This document shows, in pieces, positions 61,460-64,000 of a stretch of DNA of 64,000 nt (positions are counted from its first letter, which is position 1; the number at the start of each line of letters is the position of its first letter). The stretch is from Streptomyces fuscichromogenes (GTDB taxonomy: Bacteria; Actinomycetota; Actinomycetes; Streptomycetales; Streptomycetaceae). The stretch spans positions 124,001 to 188,000 of the forward strand of contig NZ_BMML01000024.1 in assembly GCF_014645815.1 (NCBI RefSeq), given 5' to 3'. The position numbers and the translations under genes were made by a program. The notes below the pieces were generated by a model. It was given only the letters and a program-made list of their open reading frames with translations. It had not been told where the DNA came from and made no database searches.

Positions 61460-64000
61460 TCAGAACAGGCTGAGCAGCGCCTCCGCAGGGTCGGTCAGCC
61501 CCGTCTCGCCGTCCGGGAGCGGGAGTTCGAACCACACCGTCTTGCCCCGCGGTGTCCGGCGTGAGCCCCACGCCGCGCTGAGCAGACCGACCAGTTGCAG
61601 TCCGCGCCCGCCCTCGTCGGTGTCCCGCGCCCGGCGGCGCCTCGGCTGGACCAGGCCCGAGTCCCACACCTCGCAGACCAGGGTCCGGTCGAGCAGGAGG
61701 CGGAGCCTTATCTCGCCCTCGCCGTACCGCAGGGCGTTCGTGACCAGCTCGCTGACCAGCAGCTCCGTCGTGTCGACCAGCGGCTCCAGACCCCAGGTGA
61801 CCAGCTGGCCGCGCGCGTACTCACGGGCGCGGCCCACGCTGCGCGGCTCGCGCGGCAGCGCCCAGTCGCCGACCGACTCGGCCGGCAGCCCCTGGACACG
61901 TGCCATCAGCAACGCGATGTCGTCCTCGCCGTGGTGCGTGTCGAGGGTGTTGAGGACGTGGTCGCAGACGTCCTCCAGGGGCTGGGAGGGGTCGGTGAGG
62001 GCGCCGACGAAGGCTTGCAGGCCCTCGTCGAGGGGATGGTCGCGGGACTCGACCAGGCCGTCGGTGTAGAGGGCGAGGAGAGAGCCCTCGGGGAGGTCCA
62101 CCTCGACCTCCTCGAAGGGCTCGCCGCCGACGCCGAGCGGCATGCCGGGCGGGACGTCGAGCATCAGGGCGTCCTCGCCGGGTTCGACCAGGACCGGCGG
62201 CAGATGGCCGGCGTTGGCGAAGGTGATGCGCCTGGTGACGGAGTCGTAGACGGCGTACACGCAGGTCGCGAGGTAGACCTCGGAGAGGTCGGCGTCGCGG
62301 GGCTGGCGGGCCGTGCGGGTGGCCTGCTGGACCCCGCCGGGGGTGCCGAGACCGCGGGCGATCTCGTCCAGCGCGGAGAGGACCTCGGCGGGTTCGAGGT
62401 CGAGCAGGGCCAGCGTGCGGACCGCCGTGCGGAGTTCGCCCATCGCGACCGCCGCGCGCAGTCCCCGGCCCATCACGTCGCCGACGACCAGCGCCGTGCG
62501 GTGGCCGGGGAGTTCGATGACGTCGAACCAGTCGCCGCCGACCTCGGTCGCCGCGTTGCCGGGCAGGTAGCGGCAGGCGATGTCCAGCCCGGAGGCCTCC
62601 GGGTCGCCGGGCGGCAGCAGGGACCGTTGCAGTATCAACGCGCGTTCGTGTTCGCGGCGGTACAGGCGCGCGTTGTCGATGCAGACGGCCGCGCGGGCCG
62701 CCAGCTCGACCGCCAGCTCCCGGTCCCGCTCGCCGAACGGCTCGCTGCCCTTGGTGCGGGCGAACTGGGCGAGGCCGACGACCGTGTCGTGGGCGACCAT
62801 CGGCACGGCCAGGGTGGACTGGACGAGGCCGCCGCCCTCCGCGGCCGGCACGTACTGCGGGCGGGCGGTGCGCAGGGCGTCCGCGCACGGGGAGTTGAAG
62901 GGGTAGTGGTGGACGGCGCCGACGGCGACCGGCACGCCGCCGCCCACGAAGGGGGCGTCGGAGACCGCGCTGGCGAAGGCGACCCGGCGCAGTTCGGCGC
63001 TGCCGTCGGCGAGTCCGGGCGGGGTCTCGTCGCCGGCCAGCAGGCCCTGGTAGAGGTCGACGGTGGCCAGGTCGCAGAAGCCGGGCACGACCACGTCGAG
63101 GAGTTCGCGGGCGGTGGTCTCCAGGTCGAGGGAGTTGCCGATGCGGGCACCGGCCTCGTTGAGGAGGGCGAGGTTGCGCCGGGCTGCGGCGGCCTCGCGG
63201 GCGGCGGCGCGGCGGGCGGTGATGTCGAGGCCGAGCCAGGCGATGCCGATGGGCCGGCCGGTGCCGCTGTGCACCCGGTACAGGTTGATGGACCAGTGCC
63301 GGCGCTCCTCGGAGCCCGGCACGAAGCCGGTGACGTGCATGTCCGTGATGGAGTTGCCGGTCTCCAGGACCCGGCGCAGGGTGGCCGCGACCCGCTCGGC
63401 CTCGGAGCGCGGCAGATAGTCGTGAACGTCCTTGCCGCGGTGGTCGTCGGGGGTGCCGCCGAAGATGGAGGAGAAGCGCACGTTGGCGCGGCGGATCCGC
63501 AGGTCGGTGTCGATCAGCAGGAACCCGAAGGGAGATTGACCGAATATCGACTGCGAGGCCGCGAGGTCGGTCTCGATGCTGCGCAGGGTACGGACGTCGA
63601 CCACGATGCACACGGCCGCGTTCTCGCCCTCGGCGGTGCGGGTGGGCATGACGTAGACCTCGGCGATGCCCTCCTCGCCGCGCCCGCCGTCCGCCGGGCC
63701 GGGCATCCGGAACGGCACCACGCCGGTCCACTCCCGCCCGTCCAGGATCTCGGCCATCTTCCGCTGGCCGCGCTCGCGCAGGTCCGGGTCTATGAACGCC
63801 TCGATGGGGTCCATGCCGACGGCGCGCTCGGCGGGGACGCCGAAGATCTGCTCGGCACGCAGGCTCCACTGCTCCACCAGGCCGCCGGCGCCGATGGCGA
63901 ACGAGGCGACCTTGATGTAGTCGTAGATCGAGCCGGGCGGGCTGCTCTGCCACATGGCGTCGCCAGGGGCCGCCGCGGCTGGCTCCGCGGTCCCCGCCCT
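61460..64000 (-). CDS. PAS/GAF/PP2C (SpoIIE)/HATPase regulatory phosphatase, probably continuing past the right edge
   Basis: At least 831 residues from ATG 63955. The frame stays open to the edge with coding-like Ala/Pro codons and no ribosome site before that ATG, so the true start may lie outside. Domains: two PAS (about residues 1-120 and 130-250), GAF (~270-430), SpoIIE-type PP2C phosphatase (~450-670; GGDWFDVI, GDVMGRG, YTDGLVE, DDIALL) and a C-terminal RsbW-like ATPase (ELVTNALRYGEG; GGRGLQLVG). Such proteins both dephosphorylate and phosphorylate anti-anti-sigma factors in response to sensory input. All catalytic metal-binding Asp residues are present. Confidence 0.92.
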   Translation of the reverse strand, partial: RAGTAEPAAAAPGDAMWQSSPPGSIYDYIKVASFAIGAGGLVEQWSLRAEQIFGVPAERAVGMDPIEAFIDPDLRERGQRKMAEILDGREWTGVVPFRMPGPADGGRGEEGIAEVYVMPTRTAEGENAAVCIVVDVRTLRSIETDLAASQSIFGQSPFGFLLIDTDLRIRRANVRFSSIFGGTPDDHRGKDVHDYLPRSEAERVAATLRRVLETGNSITDMHVTGFVPGSEERRHWSINLYRVHSGTGRPIGIAWLGLDITARRAAAREAAAARRNLALLNEAGARIGNSLDLETTARELLDVVVPGFCDLATVDLYQGLLAGDETPPGLADGSAELRRVAFASAVSDAPFVGGGVPVAVGAVHHYPFNSPCADALRTARPQYVPAAEGGGLVQSTLAVPMVAHDTVVGLAQFARTKGSEPFGERDRELAVELAARAAVCIDNARLYRREHERALILQRSLLPPGDPEASGLDIACRYLPGNAATEVGGDWFDVIELPGHRTALVVGDVMGRGLRAAVAMGELRTAVRTLALLDLEPAEVLSALDEIARGLGTPGGVQQATRTARQPRDADLSEVYLATCVYAVYDSVTRRITFANAGHLPPVLVEPGEDALMLDVPPGMPLGVGGEPFEEVEVDLPEGSLLALYTDGLVESRDHPLDEGLQAFVGALTDPSQPLEDVCDHVLNTLDTHHGEDDIALLMARVQGLPAESVGDWALPREPRSVGRAREYARGQLVTWGLEPLVDTTELLVSELVTNALRYGEGEIRLRLLLDRTLVCEVWDSGLVQPRRRRARDTDEGGRGLQLVGLLSAAWGSRRTPRGKTVWFELPLPDGETGLTDPAEALLSLF

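Overview
This 64 kb window looks like a Streptomyces chromosome, or that of a very close relative. G+C is very high with strong third-position bias. MshB (mycothiol biosynthesis), DUF397/XRE/anti-sigma-like ATPase trios, a SpoIIE-type phosphatase, rare TTA codons and a bldK-type peptide importer next to typA all point the same way. From memory, not from a search, the backbone order (phosphatase, kinase-like protein, sdhB-sdhA-membrane anchor, SBP-like lipoprotein, typA, bldK operon, second Opp operon, S9 peptidase, small membrane protein, mshB) matches the SCO5104-SCO5128 stretch of S. coelicolor in reverse orientation. The symbols bldKA-E rest on that synteny.

Layout. 0-5.7 kb: an ABC-2 exporter coupled to a partial downstream gene, a large Gly/Pro-rich peptidoglycan-binding-like membrane protein, a small membrane protein and mshB. 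5.7-20.9 kb: an accessory island with a HEPN protein, a likely small toxin/antitoxin pair (DUF6247), a winged-helix-type regulator, a NIPSNAP protein, a membrane-anchored STAND NTPase with 14 WD40 repeats, an ATPase/XRE/DUF397 trio, and a complete type I restriction-modification operon (hsdR-hsdS-hsdM). 21.0-23.6 kb: a small membrane protein and a DPP-IV-type serine peptidase.

23.8-48.1 kb: three complete five-gene oligopeptide ABC importers. One (minus strand) has the order SBP-permease-permease-ATPase-ATPase. The other two both have the bldK order permease-SBP-permease-ATPase-ATPase. They are paralogous and face each other in inverted orientation (29.9-36.0 kb plus; 48.1-41.9 kb minus) around a 5.8 kb block. 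That block holds an Rpn-like nuclease, a second ATPase/XRE/DUF397 trio, a methyltransferase, a WYL regulator and an alpha/beta hydrolase flanked by perfect 53-bp inverted repeats. Peptide import next to a peptidase fits a peptide uptake and signalling neighbourhood.

48.7-64 kb: typA with a strong terminator, a peptide-binding lipoprotein whose N-terminus is partly encoded by a dispersed repeat, a succinate dehydrogenase operon of the mycobacterial Sdh1 type (anchor, flavoprotein, Fe-S subunit), an aminoglycoside-phosphotransferase-like protein, a membrane-anchored GH18-like protein with no canonical start codon, a coiled-coil membrane protein, and a PAS/GAF/PP2C/HATPase phosphatase running to the right edge. 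A palindromic repeat family recurs between genes. No tRNA, rRNA, CRISPR array or transposase was recognised.
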